A DNA stretch of 34,336 bases, taken from contig CAYTSA010000035.1 in NCBI GenBank assembly GCA_964440345.1, positions 1 to 34,336 on the forward strand. Direction: 5' to 3'. Both the position numbers and the translations under genes were made by a program. This document shows positions 23,967 to 31,817 of the stretch, one piece after another. The notes below the pieces were generated by a model, which was not told where the DNA came from, searched no databases, and saw only the letters and a program-made list of their open reading frames with translations. The stretch is from CAYTSA01 sp964440345 (lineage in GTDB: Bacteria; Desulfobacterota; Desulfovibrionia; Desulfovibrionales; Desulfovibrionaceae). Numbering within the stretch: the first letter of the stretch is position 1; each line of letters starts with the position of its first letter.

Positions 23967-24713
23967 ATGCGGTCCGCTGCTTGCTCTTGTTGCTGCTTGT
24001 GCCTGCTGCTGGCGCTCCTGGCGCCGCGGTTGGCTGCGGCCATAGAATCCAGCTACGACAAGGAGCTTTACGCCCTGGAGCTGGCCCGGTTCAGCCAGCC
24101 GGAGGAGGCGGACAAGCTGGTGGAATGGTGGCGTAACCAGGGGTACCTGCCCTATGTTTTCCTGATGGAGGAGGACGGGGAGAAGCGTTACTCTGTGCGC
24201 TTGGAGAAATACAAGGACCGGGACATGGCGGAGCGAGCCAGGCGGTTCATCGAGGAGACGGAGAACGTCTCTCTGCGCATAGTGGCCGAGGCGCTGCAAA
24301 AGCGCGTACCCGTGCCCGAGCCTTTGCGCGAGTCTCTGGGCGAGTCTCTGGGCGAGTCTCTGGGCGAGTCTCTGGGCGAGGCAAAAGCGCCGGAGCCGGA
24401 AGAGTCCCAAACGGTCTACACTGTGCGGACCAGTTCTTTTCGGTCTCTGGAACAAGCCGCGGCCAGCGCGGAAGAGTTGGACATTCAGGCGTATCCCGTT
24501 CTGCTGACCACGCTGTACGGGGCTGACGAGACCCCCTGGTACGCTGTGCACGTGGGGGTTTTTGACAGCTACGAGGAGGCGGACGATGTTGCCAAGGAGC
24601 TGTCGCAGCGTATTCACGCTGACGTACTGATATACGAAACAAACACTGGTTTTTTGCAAGAGCGGCGCGCAACGCTTGACCTGCAGCCGCAAGCACGAAA
24701 AGCGAAAGAATAG
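23967..24713 (+). CDS. Exported protein with two SPOR-like domains inserted in the leucine operon
   Basis: A 248-aa protein. The first 25 residues form a signal peptide with five cysteines in its hydrophobic core (ACSCCCLC), ending RLAAA; no lipobox is placed after the core, so a periplasmic product is more likely than a lipoprotein. Residues about 32-105 and 147-225 are two SPOR-like units (e.g. YLPYVFLMEEDGEKRYSVRL; WYAVHVGVFDSYEEADDVAK). SPOR domains bind denuded peptidoglycan glycans at division sites. Between them lies an ESLG x4 linker (122-137) encoded by 12-bp tandem repeats. AAGGA lies 8 nt before the ATG. It is 11 bp after leuC and 12 bp before leuD, so it is co-transcribed, yet has no obvious link to leucine synthesis. 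Confidence 0.85.
   Translation: MRSAACSCCCLCLLLALLAPRLAAAIESSYDKELYALELARFSQPEEADKLVEWWRNQGYLPYVFLMEEDGEKRYSVRLEKYKDRDMAERARRFIEETENVSLRIVAEALQKRVPVPEPLRESLGESLGESLGESLGEAKAPEPEESQTVYTVRTSSFRSLEQAAASAEELDIQAYPVLLTTLYGADETPWYAVHVGVFDSYEEADDVAKELSQRIHADVLIYETNTGFLQERRATLDLQPQARKAKE
24330..24377. repeat. Four 12-bp tandem repeats within the SPOR-protein gene
   Basis: GAGTCTCTGGGC is repeated four times without mismatch, coding ESLG x4. Perfect identity at the third codon position shows recent expansion by slippage; changes in unit number keep the frame. Confidence 0.95.
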
Positions 24714-24725
24714 AGAGGGGTATAC

Positions 24726-25226
24726 ATGACACAGAAAGGAAAAGCCCACGTGGTGGGCGCACACATAGACACGGACGCCATCATCCCGGCCACGTTTCTG
24801 GTCTCTACCGACCCGGCCGAGCTTGGCGCGCATTGCATGGAAGGGCTGGAGCCCGGCTGGAAGGACCGGCTGCAAGACGGCGATTTCATTGTGGCCGGCG
24901 AGAACTTCGGCTGCGGCTCGTCGCGGGAGCACGCGCCCATTGCCATTCTTGGCGCTGGCGCGCCGGTGGTCATCGCCCACAGCTTTGCCCGCATTTTTTA
25001 CCGCAATGGCTTCAACATGGGCCTGACGCTTCTTGAAGTGGGCGACAAGGTGAATGCCATATCCGACGGCCACGAGCTGGAGGTGGACGCCGGCGCCGGC
25101 GTCATCAAGAACCTGACAACTGGCGAGACCATCACCTGCCAGCCGGTGCCGGAGTTCATGCAGGAAATACTGAACAAGGGCGGCCTGGTGGCGCACGTTA
25201 GGGACCGTTTGGCTGTGGGGGCCTGA
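24726..25226 (+). CDS. leuD: 3-Isopropylmalate dehydratase, small subunit
   Basis: A 166-aa aconitase swivel-domain protein, full length for the LeuD2/archaeal-type family. The segments HIDTDAIIPATFL and GENFGCGSSREHAP are diagnostic, followed by FARIFYRNGFNMGL. It pairs with LeuC to form isopropylmalate isomerase in the cytoplasm. A GAGGGG site precedes ATG 24726. Its TGA overlaps the ATG of the DUF89 gene by one base (TGATG), implying coupled translation. Confidence 0.97.
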   Translation: MTQKGKAHVVGAHIDTDAIIPATFLVSTDPAELGAHCMEGLEPGWKDRLQDGDFIVAGENFGCGSSREHAPIAILGAGAPVVIAHSFARIFYRNGFNMGLTLLEVGDKVNAISDGHELEVDAGAGVIKNLTTGETITCQPVPEFMQEILNKGGLVAHVRDRLAVGA

Positions 25227-26074
25227 TGCGCACCGAGCTGGAGTGTCTTGCCTGCTTCATGCACCAGGCGGCGCGCGGGGCGCGGTTGACCCTGCCTGAA
25301 GACGAGAAGGCGCAACTGCGCATGGTCCAGGCCGCGGCAAAGCTGCTGGCTGAGGCTGACCTGGAGCAGTCGCCCCCAGCCCTGGCTGGCAAGCTGAACG
25401 CGCTGATGCGCGGGCATCATGGGGTGGACGACCCCTTTGCCGCGCACAAGCGCCGGGCCAACGATAGGGTGCTGCAGATGCTGCCTGCGTTGCAAAACGA
25501 GCTGGAGACCTGCGAGGATACGCTGCTCGGCGCCCTGCACCTCTCCCTGGCCGGCAACCTTATTGATGTGGGAGTGGCCCAGGAGTTTGACTGGGAGGCG
25601 GCCCTGGAAACCGCCATGCATGAGCCCCCGCCAGAGGCCTACTACGCCTTTGCTGCAGAGCTGCGGCCAGGCAGAGAGCTGCTCATTCTGGGCGACAACA
25701 CCGGCGAGATTGGCCTGGATACGCTGCTGGTCCAAGAATGCGCGGCCCGCGGCGCCAACGTAACCTATGTGGTGCGGGGCCGGCCCATACTCAACGACGC
25801 CACCATGGAAGACGCGGTCAAGGTAGGCATGTCAGACCTGTGCGAGGTGATAAGCTCGGGCGTAGACACGCCGGGCACAGTGCGGGAACGGTGCTCGCCT
25901 GACTTTTTGCAACGGCTGGACCGCGCCTGCCTGGTCGTGAGCAAGGGCCAGGGCAACTACGAGGCCTTGTCTGGCCAGCGGCCAGGCGTCTATTACGGTT
26001 TTAAGGCCAAGTGCCGTGTGGTGGCCGACCGGCTGGACGCCAATGTGGGGGATTCCCTTTTCATTCACATATGA
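25226..26074 (+). CDS. DUF89/ARMT1-like damage-control phosphatase
   Basis: A 282-aa DUF89-family protein of the prokaryotic subgroup with an N-terminal CxxC (C7, C10). Core motifs are LILGDNTGEIGLD (metal and phosphate site), VVRGRPILNDATMEDA and VVSKGQGNYE. DUF89 proteins are metal-dependent phosphatases proposed to destroy damaged or surplus phosphometabolites; the substrate here is unknown. Translation is coupled to leuD, and leuB starts 19 bp after its stop, so it is an integral member of the leucine operon. A guess is that it clears a harmful by-product of the pathway or of cofactor damage at LeuB, but nothing in the sequence shows this. Confidence 0.85.
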   Translation: MRTELECLACFMHQAARGARLTLPEDEKAQLRMVQAAAKLLAEADLEQSPPALAGKLNALMRGHHGVDDPFAAHKRRANDRVLQMLPALQNELETCEDTLLGALHLSLAGNLIDVGVAQEFDWEAALETAMHEPPPEAYYAFAAELRPGRELLILGDNTGEIGLDTLLVQECAARGANVTYVVRGRPILNDATMEDAVKVGMSDLCEVISSGVDTPGTVRERCSPDFLQRLDRACLVVSKGQGNYEALSGQRPGVYYGFKAKCRVVADRLDANVGDSLFIHI

Positions 26075-26093
26075 CAAACAAGATGGAGAGATC

Positions 26094-27170
26094 ATGCGAC
26101 TGAACGTCTGCTTGCTGCCTGGGGACGGCATTGGCCCGGAGATTACGCCACAGGGCGTGTTGGCCCTGGAAACTGTGGCCCGCAAATACGGGCACGACCT
26201 TTTTCTTTCCCAGGCGCTCATTGGCGGCGCGGCCATCGACGCCGCAGGCAACCCCCTGCCAGACCAGACGGTGGAAAAGTGCAAAGATGCCGGGGCGGTG
26301 CTGCTGGGCGCCGTGGGAGGGCCCCAGTGGGACAATCTGCCAAAGGATATTCGGCCCGAACGCGGCCTGCTGGGCGTGCGCAAGGCCATGGGGCTGTTCG
26401 CCAATCTGCGGCCGGCCAGGCTGTTTTCCCAACTGGCCTCTGCCTGTTATTTGCGGGAAGATATCGTGGCCAAGGGCTTGGACGTGCTGGTGGTGCGCGA
26501 ATTGACCGGCGGCGTCTATTTTGGCGAACCCAAAGGCGAAGAAGACCGCCACGGGCAGCGCGCGGCTTTTAACACCATGATATATTACGAAGAAGAAGTG
26601 CGGCGCATTGCCCGGGTGGGGTTTGAGGCCGCCATGAAGCGCGGCAAGCGCCTCTGTTCTGTGGACAAGGCCAACGTGCTGGACGTTTCCCAGCTGTGGC
26701 GCGAGGTGGTCACAGAGACGGCCAAGGAATTTCCAGAAGTGGAGCTTTCACACATGTATGTTGACAACGCAGCCATGCAGCTGGTCCGGGACCCCTCGCA
26801 GTTTGACGTCATTGTCACCGGCAACCTGTTCGGTGACATCCTTTCGGACGAAGCCGCGGCCATCACCGGCTCCATAGGCATGCTGCCCTCCGCCTCCCTG
26901 GGCGCTGACGGTCCTGGGCTGTACGAGCCCATTCACGGCTCTGCGCCAGACATCGCTGGCAAGGATATGGCCAATCCCCTGGCGACCATCCTTTCCACTG
27001 CCATGATGCTGCGCTATTCTTTTGACCTGGAGCAGGAAGCCAACGCCATCGAGAAAGCAGTGGAACGGGTGCTGGAGGAAGGCTACCGCACGGCGGACAT
27101 AGCCGCGCCCGGCCAGCAGACCACCGGCTGCGTGGAAATGGGCCGCTTGGTCGCCGAACGGATAGAGTAG
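26094..27170 (+). CDS. leuB: 3-Isopropylmalate dehydrogenase
   Basis: A 358-aa beta-decarboxylating dehydrogenase that oxidises 3-isopropylmalate with NAD to 2-oxoisocaproate. Motifs include LLPGDGIGPEI at the N-terminus, VRELTGGVYFGEPKG, SVDKANVLD with the catalytic Lys, and GNLFGDILSDEAA with metal-binding Asp residues. The start is ATG at 26094 with GGAG 5 nt upstream; the frame extends 26 codons into the DUF89 gene but without homology. It is the last gene of the operon, followed by a terminator at 27204-27232. Confidence 0.97.
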   Translation: MRLNVCLLPGDGIGPEITPQGVLALETVARKYGHDLFLSQALIGGAAIDAAGNPLPDQTVEKCKDAGAVLLGAVGGPQWDNLPKDIRPERGLLGVRKAMGLFANLRPARLFSQLASACYLREDIVAKGLDVLVVRELTGGVYFGEPKGEEDRHGQRAAFNTMIYYEEEVRRIARVGFEAAMKRGKRLCSVDKANVLDVSQLWREVVTETAKEFPEVELSHMYVDNAAMQLVRDPSQFDVIVTGNLFGDILSDEAAAITGSIGMLPSASLGADGPGLYEPIHGSAPDIAGKDMANPLATILSTAMMLRYSFDLEQEANAIEKAVERVLEEGYRTADIAAPGQQTTGCVEMGRLVAERIE

Positions 27171-27203
27171 CTCGGCCTTTGTTGCTTCAATGACGCATGT
27201 GCA

Positions 27204-27232
27204 GCGCCGGGGCAAATGCTTCGGCGTTTTTT
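27204..27232 (+). terminator. Rho-independent terminator of the leucine operon
   Basis: CGCCG and CGGCG enclose an inner GCA/TGC pairing and are followed by six T, 34 nt after the leuB stop. Confidence 0.75.
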
Positions 27233-27242
27233 GTGTGCAAAA

Positions 27243-27272
27243 TTGTCTTTACAAATTAATACTAATTATTAT
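27243..27272 (+). promoter_or_regulatory. Candidate promoter of the diguanylate cyclase gene
   Basis: TTGTCT (27243-27248), an 18-bp AT-only-rich spacer and TATTAT (27267-27272) lie in the most AT-rich stretch of the window, about 52 bp before the start codon and after the leucine operon terminator. Confidence 0.45.
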
Positions 27273-27324
27273 TATTAAAATGTGGAATGCGGGGGGCAGG
27301 TATATACAGATAAGGAGTTACGCC

Positions 27325-28332
27325 ATGAAGGGTGTGCATTCATCCGAAAACGAAAACAGCAAAGGCAACACCCACGAAGCCGCTCTTGAAGCTGTGTCGA
27401 AGTGCGTGCAGACCAGGGATGATCTGAATCAACGCAATTATCTGATGGAGCACGTCATCCAATCCATATCCGTGCCTGTGTTCATGCTGGATTTGGAGGG
27501 AAAGTTTATCATGGCCAATCACGCGGCCCTGACCATTGGAGGCTGGTCTGAAGAAGATGTGTTTTGCGCCCATTATACAGAGGCTCTTTCGGAGGCGTCG
27601 CAGAACAGGATGCGCGGGTTCTTTGAGCAATCAGCCAAGAACGGCGTATCCATTTTTGACCAGGAGACGGAGATAAAGGTCAAAAGCGGCGAAAGGCGCC
27701 GGGTAACCTTTTCACTGAGTCCTGTGCGCGTGGACGGCGCCACAGTGGCGGTGACTGGAACTGTGGCCGACGTGACGGATTTGCGTGAACTTGAGAATAC
27801 CTTGCGGGAATCAACCGAGCGGTACAGGGAACTCTCCATCCGCGACCACCTGACTGGTTTGTACAACCTGCGGCACTTTTTTGAAGTGCTGGAGGCCGAA
27901 ACAGCCCGGTCCCAGCGCTATGGGCGGCCTTTGAGCCTGATCTTCATGGATATTGATGACTTCAAGAATTTTAATGACACGTATGGCCACGTGGAAGGGG
28001 ACAAGGTGCTCAAAGCGTTAGGCCGCGTCATCACAGAGACCTTGCGCACTTCCGACTTGGCCTTCCGGTATGGCGGCGAAGAGTTTGCAGCCTTGCTGCC
28101 GGAGACGGACGCAGACCACGCGGCTGTGACAGCAGAGCGCTTGCGAACAGCCTTTGTGGAGGAAGAGTTTGCCCCTGCCGAGGGCGAGAAAGTGCATAAA
28201 AGCTTAAGCTTGGGCGTGAGCGCTCACCGGCCCGGGGAACAGGCGACAGACTTTGTGGCCCGGGCTGACGAGAATATGTACAGAGCCAAACGAACGGGCA
28301 AGAACAAGTATCTGACAGACGCCGATGCATGA
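27325..28332 (+). CDS. PAS-GGDEF diguanylate cyclase
   Basis: A 335-aa cytoplasmic protein. A PAS domain (about 40-155: SVPVFMLDLEGKFIMANHA) is joined by a short helix to a GGDEF domain (170-335). The active-site loop is GGEEF (250-254), a catalytically competent variant, and an RTSD inhibitory I-site (241-244) lies exactly five residues upstream, so product feedback by cyclic di-GMP is expected. MDIDDFKNFNDTYGH carries the metal-binding Asp. It should make cyclic di-GMP from GTP in response to a PAS-sensed signal. The start is ATG at 27325 with AAGGAG 7 nt upstream; a long upstream extension of the frame covers the promoter and was rejected. It is a single-gene unit with its own promoter and terminator. 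Confidence 0.95.
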   Translation: MKGVHSSENENSKGNTHEAALEAVSKCVQTRDDLNQRNYLMEHVIQSISVPVFMLDLEGKFIMANHAALTIGGWSEEDVFCAHYTEALSEASQNRMRGFFEQSAKNGVSIFDQETEIKVKSGERRRVTFSLSPVRVDGATVAVTGTVADVTDLRELENTLRESTERYRELSIRDHLTGLYNLRHFFEVLEAETARSQRYGRPLSLIFMDIDDFKNFNDTYGHVEGDKVLKALGRVITETLRTSDLAFRYGGEEFAALLPETDADHAAVTAERLRTAFVEEEFAPAEGEKVHKSLSLGVSAHRPGEQATDFVARADENMYRAKRTGKNKYLTDADA

Positions 28333-28336
28333 AGCT

Positions 28337-28372
28337 AAACGAGTTTTCCACAGTGTGGAAAACTCGTTTTTT
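28337..28372 (+). terminator. Strong Rho-independent terminator after the diguanylate cyclase
   Basis: A 16-bp perfect stem with arms 28337-28352 and 28354-28369, followed by T6. Each arm contains TTTTCCACA, which also fits the relaxed DnaA-box pattern TTWTNCACA. Confidence 0.92.
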
Positions 28373-28981
28373 GCAACGTATTGGTATTGCAATAGGAAGT
28401 TCTTCCCTCTTGGAGATACTTTAAAGGTACTCTAGATGTATCGTCTTGCGCTGAAGCTTGTCCTGCCTGGGCTGAGGCACGTTAGGAACATTTTATGAAC
28501 ATTCTTCCAACGGGCTGGGATGACGAATTTTTTCCACAAAGAGACGATACATATGTGGAAGCCGGCGCAATCTCACAAGGAGCAAGCAAAAGACTTTGTC
28601 CAGCCTTCCACAAAAGAAGTATTTGTTCTTGTTTTCAGGAGCTTGTGGATTCATTAAAAGTTTTTATGTAATGTTTTTAGAAAGATATGTGCATAGTAAA
28701 AAGTTTATTTCGTTCACCCCCCTGTACAAAATCAACTGCCTCAGCTATTGTTCGTTCCAACGTCTTCAGTGCAAGACTTTTTCTAGACTCCTGCGAGCAC
28801 ATGCTGTCATTATAAATGCGCATATGACCGAGGACCTGCACGATCATGAATACTATGTAGACCAACGCCGGGGGGGCGTGATCACGCACACGCTAGCAGG
28901 GCCGCGCGAGTTTCAGGAGCGGCCCGGAATTTCGGCTCTCTGACCCGTTGCGCCGATACGAAGAAAAAGGAGTTTATTCGC
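28373..28981. other. 609-bp gene-free region upstream of nrdG with DnaA-box-like motifs
   Basis: No convincing gene. One exact TTTTCCACA (28530-28538) and three related sites (GCTTCCACA reversed at 28554-28562, CCTTCCACA at 28604-28612, GAATCCACA reversed at 28644-28652) cluster here, besides the two in the terminator just before. ATGTATCGTCT (28436-28446) and its perfect reverse complement (28542-28552) form an 11-bp inverted repeat with 95 nt between the arms. A possible promoter TTGTGG-N18-TGTAAT (28643-28672) overlaps the last box. A 12-bp palindrome, GCGTGATCACGC, is at 28876-28887. Open frames in this stretch lack a ribosome binding site and recognisable domains. Confidence 0.5.
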
Positions 28982-29725
28982 ATGGTTTGGTCTCAAGTGC
29001 GGGGTTTTGAACCCTTTAGTCTGTGCGACTGGCCCAATCACGCCAGCAGCGTTCTTTTTTTGGGCGGGTGCAACCTCCGGTGCCCCACCTGCCACAATGC
29101 AGACCTGGCTTTCACCCCACAGGCTCTGCCCAGTGTAGACAAAGCCGCTGTGCTTGCACACCTGAAGGCGCACAAACGCATGCTGGAAGGCGTGGTTATC
29201 ACCGGCGGGGAGCCCACAGCTGTTCAAGGCTTGGAGCTTTTGCTGGAGCAGCTTGCTGTGCTGGAGCTGCCGGTAAAGCTGGACACCAACGGCATGCGGC
29301 CGGACGTGGTCCACAGACTGCTGCAGCGCCGGCTGGTGGATGTTTTCGCTGTGGACGTCAAAGGGCCCTTTGACCTCTATCCCTTGCTTACTGGACAGCG
29401 GGCTACAGCAGACATGGCCAGAGACAACCTGAGCGTCATTTTTAACATCGCCGCGGACCATCCAGAGTCGTTTTTTTTCCGGCTCACCCACGTGCCCGGC
29501 CTGACTGATGAGGATATTGATATAGCCCGAGGCTATCTGCCTTATGGGCGCACCTTGACCATACAAGCTTATCGCCCCCCGAGGAGGTCACATGCCGCTG
29601 CAGATCAAGAAACGAGACGGATGTCTGGAAACATGGTCCCTGGACCGCATAGCGCAAGCAGTGCTCAAAGCGCTCAAAGCCAGCGGGGTGAAAGACCCGC
29701 TGCTGTCCAAGCGGCTGGCGCGTAA
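28982..29725 (+). CDS. nrdG: Anaerobic ribonucleotide reductase activating protein (radical SAM)
   Basis: A 247-aa radical-SAM protein with the cluster motif CNLRCPTC (C-x3-C-x2-C) near residue 30, followed by VVITGGEPT and KLDTNGM, the usual SAM-binding segments. It would use [4Fe-4S] and SAM to place the glycyl radical on NrdD. ATG 28982 follows AAGGAG. Homologues of the NrdG2 type end near the QAYRPP segment (about residue 200). Here the frame runs on for 134 nt inside nrdD, giving a low-complexity Ala/Ser/Gln-rich tail. Either the natural stop has been lost or a miscount in the C6 run at 29575-29580 hides the true end. Confidence 0.9.
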   Translation: MVWSQVRGFEPFSLCDWPNHASSVLFLGGCNLRCPTCHNADLAFTPQALPSVDKAAVLAHLKAHKRMLEGVVITGGEPTAVQGLELLLEQLAVLELPVKLDTNGMRPDVVHRLLQRRLVDVFAVDVKGPFDLYPLLTGQRATADMARDNLSVIFNIAADHPESFFFRLTHVPGLTDEDIDIARGYLPYGRTLTIQAYRPPRRSHAAADQETRRMSGNMVPGPHSASSAQSAQSQRGERPAAVQAAGA

Positions 29726-31640
29726 GGTAGAAACCAAGCTGGCGGACATTGACGTTCCTGAACAGGAGCTGGTTCAGGACACTGTGGAGCAGGTGCTCAT
29801 GGAGTCCCGGCTCTTTTCTGCAGCCAAGCGCTACATTATCTACCGTGAAAAGCGCCGCCAAATCCGTGAGCACAAGGCTGCCTATCTGGACGTTAGTGAG
29901 ACTATTGACAGCTATTTGAGCGCCGCAGACTGGCGCGTGAATGAAAACGCCAACATGAGCCATTCGTTCCAGGGCCTCATGCTGCATCTTTCCGGATCCA
30001 CCCAGGCCCGCTACGCCCTGGAAAAGTATCCGGAAGAAGTCCGCGCTGCTCACGAGCACGGCTATTTCCACATTCACGACCTCTCCTTTGGCCTGGCCGG
30101 CTACTGCGCCGGCTGGTCCTTGCGCGATCTGCTGCTGGAAGGCTTCAACCTCGAAGGCCGCTCCAGCGCTGGGCCGGCCAAGCACTTTGACTCCATACTT
30201 GGCCAAATGGTCAATTTTCTGGGAACCCTGCAGAATGAATGGGCGGGCGCCCAAGCCTTCAATAATGTGGACACCTACCTGGCGCCGTTCATTCGCCGCG
30301 ACAACCTGAGCTACAAGCAGGTCCGTCAGGCCATGCAGAAGTTTGTGTTCAATCTGAACACCACTTCTCGCTGGGGCGGGCAGTCGCCGTTCACCAACCT
30401 GAGTTTCGATCTTGTGCCGCCCAAGCACATCGGAAAGGAAGGCGCCATCATCGGTGGAGAAATCACAGACACGCCTTACTCTGAGTTCCTGCCAGAAATA
30501 GAAATGATCAACCGCGCCTTTCTGGAAGTGATGAACGAGGGCGACTACCACGGCCGCATCTTCTCCTTTCCAATCCCCACCTACAACATTACCAAAGATT
30601 TCCCTTGGGAATCCGAAATAGGGGAGAAGCTGCTCAAGCTCACTGCCAAATATGGCGCGCCATACTTCCAGAACTTCATCAGCTCCGACCTGAATCCTGA
30701 GGACGTACGGTCCATGTGTTGCCGGCTGCAGATGGACCTGCGCGAGCTGCGTAAAAAGACCGGCGGTTTGTTTGGCGCCGGCGACCTGACCGGCTCCATC
30801 GGCGTGGTCACTTTGAACCTGCCCAAGCTGGCTTACCTGGCCGAGGGCGAGGAAGATTTCCTGGACCTGATTTCGGAATATTCCAACCAGGCCAAGGACT
30901 GCCTGGAGTTCAAACGCAAGATAATCAATGACAACCTGGAACGGGGCATGTTCCCCTGGACCAAGCGGTACCTGAAGAACGGCTACAAGGGCCACTTCGC
31001 CACCATCGGCGTGGTGGGCGGCCACGAAGCCTGCCTGAACCTGTTAAACAAAGGTATTGAGACCGACGCCGGCATACGGTTGATGCAGCGCACCCTGAAT
31101 CACCTGCGAGAACTGACCTCCCAGTTCCAGGAAGAAACCGGCAACCTGTACAATCTGGAAGCCACCCCGGCCGAAGGCACCAGCTACCGGCTGGCAAAGA
31201 TCGACAAGTCCCTGTACTCGGAAATCCAAGCCTCGGGCAACGGCACGCCCTACTACACCAACTCTACAGCGCTTCCAGTGAACCTCTCCCAGAACGTGCT
31301 CTACTCTCTGGAGCACCAGAACAAGTTGCAGCCGCTCTATACTGGCGGCACGGTGTTTCACACCTATCTGGGCGAAGCCGTGGCCGACACCAAGGCCCTG
31401 CGCAACTTCATCGTCAAATCCTTCACTGAAACCAAGATGCCCTATCTGTCCATCACGCCCACTTTTTCGGTGTGCAAGCAGGACGGCTATATCAACGGCG
31501 AACACTATGAATGCCCCAAATGCGGCGCAGAGACGGAAGTCTACACCCGCATTGTGGGCTACTACCGGCCAGTATCGCAGTGGAACAAGGGCAAGAAAGC
31601 CGAATACTGCGACCGCGTGACGTACGACGGGGTCTTGTAA
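29592..31640 (+). CDS. nrdD: Anaerobic (class III) ribonucleoside-triphosphate reductase
   Basis: A 682-aa glycyl-radical enzyme that reduces ribonucleoside triphosphates to deoxyribonucleotides without oxygen. An ATP-cone allosteric domain (about 3-92: KRDGCLETWSLDRIAQAV) comes first. The catalytic barrel contains RWGGQSPFTNLSFD, a SMCCRL cysteine pair and NGTPYYTNSTALP. The C-terminus has CPKC (641-644) and the radical site G656 in YTRIVGYYRP. GAGGAGG stands 4 nt before ATG 29592, inside the end of nrdG. No class I or II reductase is in the window. A large hairpin follows at 31681-31723. Confidence 0.96.
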   Translation: MPLQIKKRDGCLETWSLDRIAQAVLKALKASGVKDPLLSKRLARKVETKLADIDVPEQELVQDTVEQVLMESRLFSAAKRYIIYREKRRQIREHKAAYLDVSETIDSYLSAADWRVNENANMSHSFQGLMLHLSGSTQARYALEKYPEEVRAAHEHGYFHIHDLSFGLAGYCAGWSLRDLLLEGFNLEGRSSAGPAKHFDSILGQMVNFLGTLQNEWAGAQAFNNVDTYLAPFIRRDNLSYKQVRQAMQKFVFNLNTTSRWGGQSPFTNLSFDLVPPKHIGKEGAIIGGEITDTPYSEFLPEIEMINRAFLEVMNEGDYHGRIFSFPIPTYNITKDFPWESEIGEKLLKLTAKYGAPYFQNFISSDLNPEDVRSMCCRLQMDLRELRKKTGGLFGAGDLTGSIGVVTLNLPKLAYLAEGEEDFLDLISEYSNQAKDCLEFKRKIINDNLERGMFPWTKRYLKNGYKGHFATIGVVGGHEACLNLLNKGIETDAGIRLMQRTLNHLRELTSQFQEETGNLYNLEATPAEGTSYRLAKIDKSLYSEIQASGNGTPYYTNSTALPVNLSQNVLYSLEHQNKLQPLYTGGTVFHTYLGEAVADTKALRNFIVKSFTETKMPYLSITPTFSVCKQDGYINGEHYECPKCGAETEVYTRIVGYYRPVSQWNKGKKAEYCDRVTYDGVL

Positions 31641-31680
31641 ATTACGCGTCGCCATACCTCCACATAAAGATTCCTTCTGA

Positions 31681-31723
31681 CGCACACAGCCCCCGCCGGA
31701 CGGTCCGGCGGGGGCTGTGTGCG
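31681..31723. terminator. Very stable 20-bp hairpin after nrdD
   Basis: A perfect 20-bp stem (31681-31700 with 31704-31723), 3-nt loop, 40 nt after the nrdD stop. Only three T follow on the plus strand, so it may act through RNA stability or in a factor-assisted way rather than as a classical intrinsic terminator. Confidence 0.65.
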
Positions 31724-31764
31724 TTTGGAGTCGGAAAGATTGTTTGTTCCCTTGTACTCTTTAC

Positions 31765-31791
31765 TAAAGAATAAATGGAGATGACCGATAA
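31765..31791 (+). promoter_or_regulatory. Sigma-28 (FliA)-type promoter
   Basis: TAAAGAAT (31765-31772), exactly 11 bp, then ACCGATAA (31784-31791). The enterobacterial sigma-28 consensus is TAAAGTTT-N11-GCCGATAA, so the -35 octamer matches at six of eight positions and the -10 at seven of eight. It lies 26 bp upstream of the start of the coiled-coil protein gene. No sigma-70-like pair competes with it in the gap. Confidence 0.65.
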
Positions 31792-31817
31792 AGGAAAAAA
31801 CGCGGGAGGATAACGCC

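Noticed and set aside
23574..25196. 540-codon minus-strand frame across leuC, the SPOR gene and leuD
   Set aside because: Opposite three well-supported genes and spans their boundaries; composition is that of a shadow frame.
28677..28889. 70-codon minus-strand frame with a helical segment, possible gene remnant
   Set aside because: Starts at GTG within a palindrome, no ribosome binding site, no family recognised; too little to call a pseudogene.
28596..28943. 115-codon frame before nrdG
   Set aside because: Starts with TTG without a ribosome binding site, AT-rich, no domain, and covers putative regulatory motifs.
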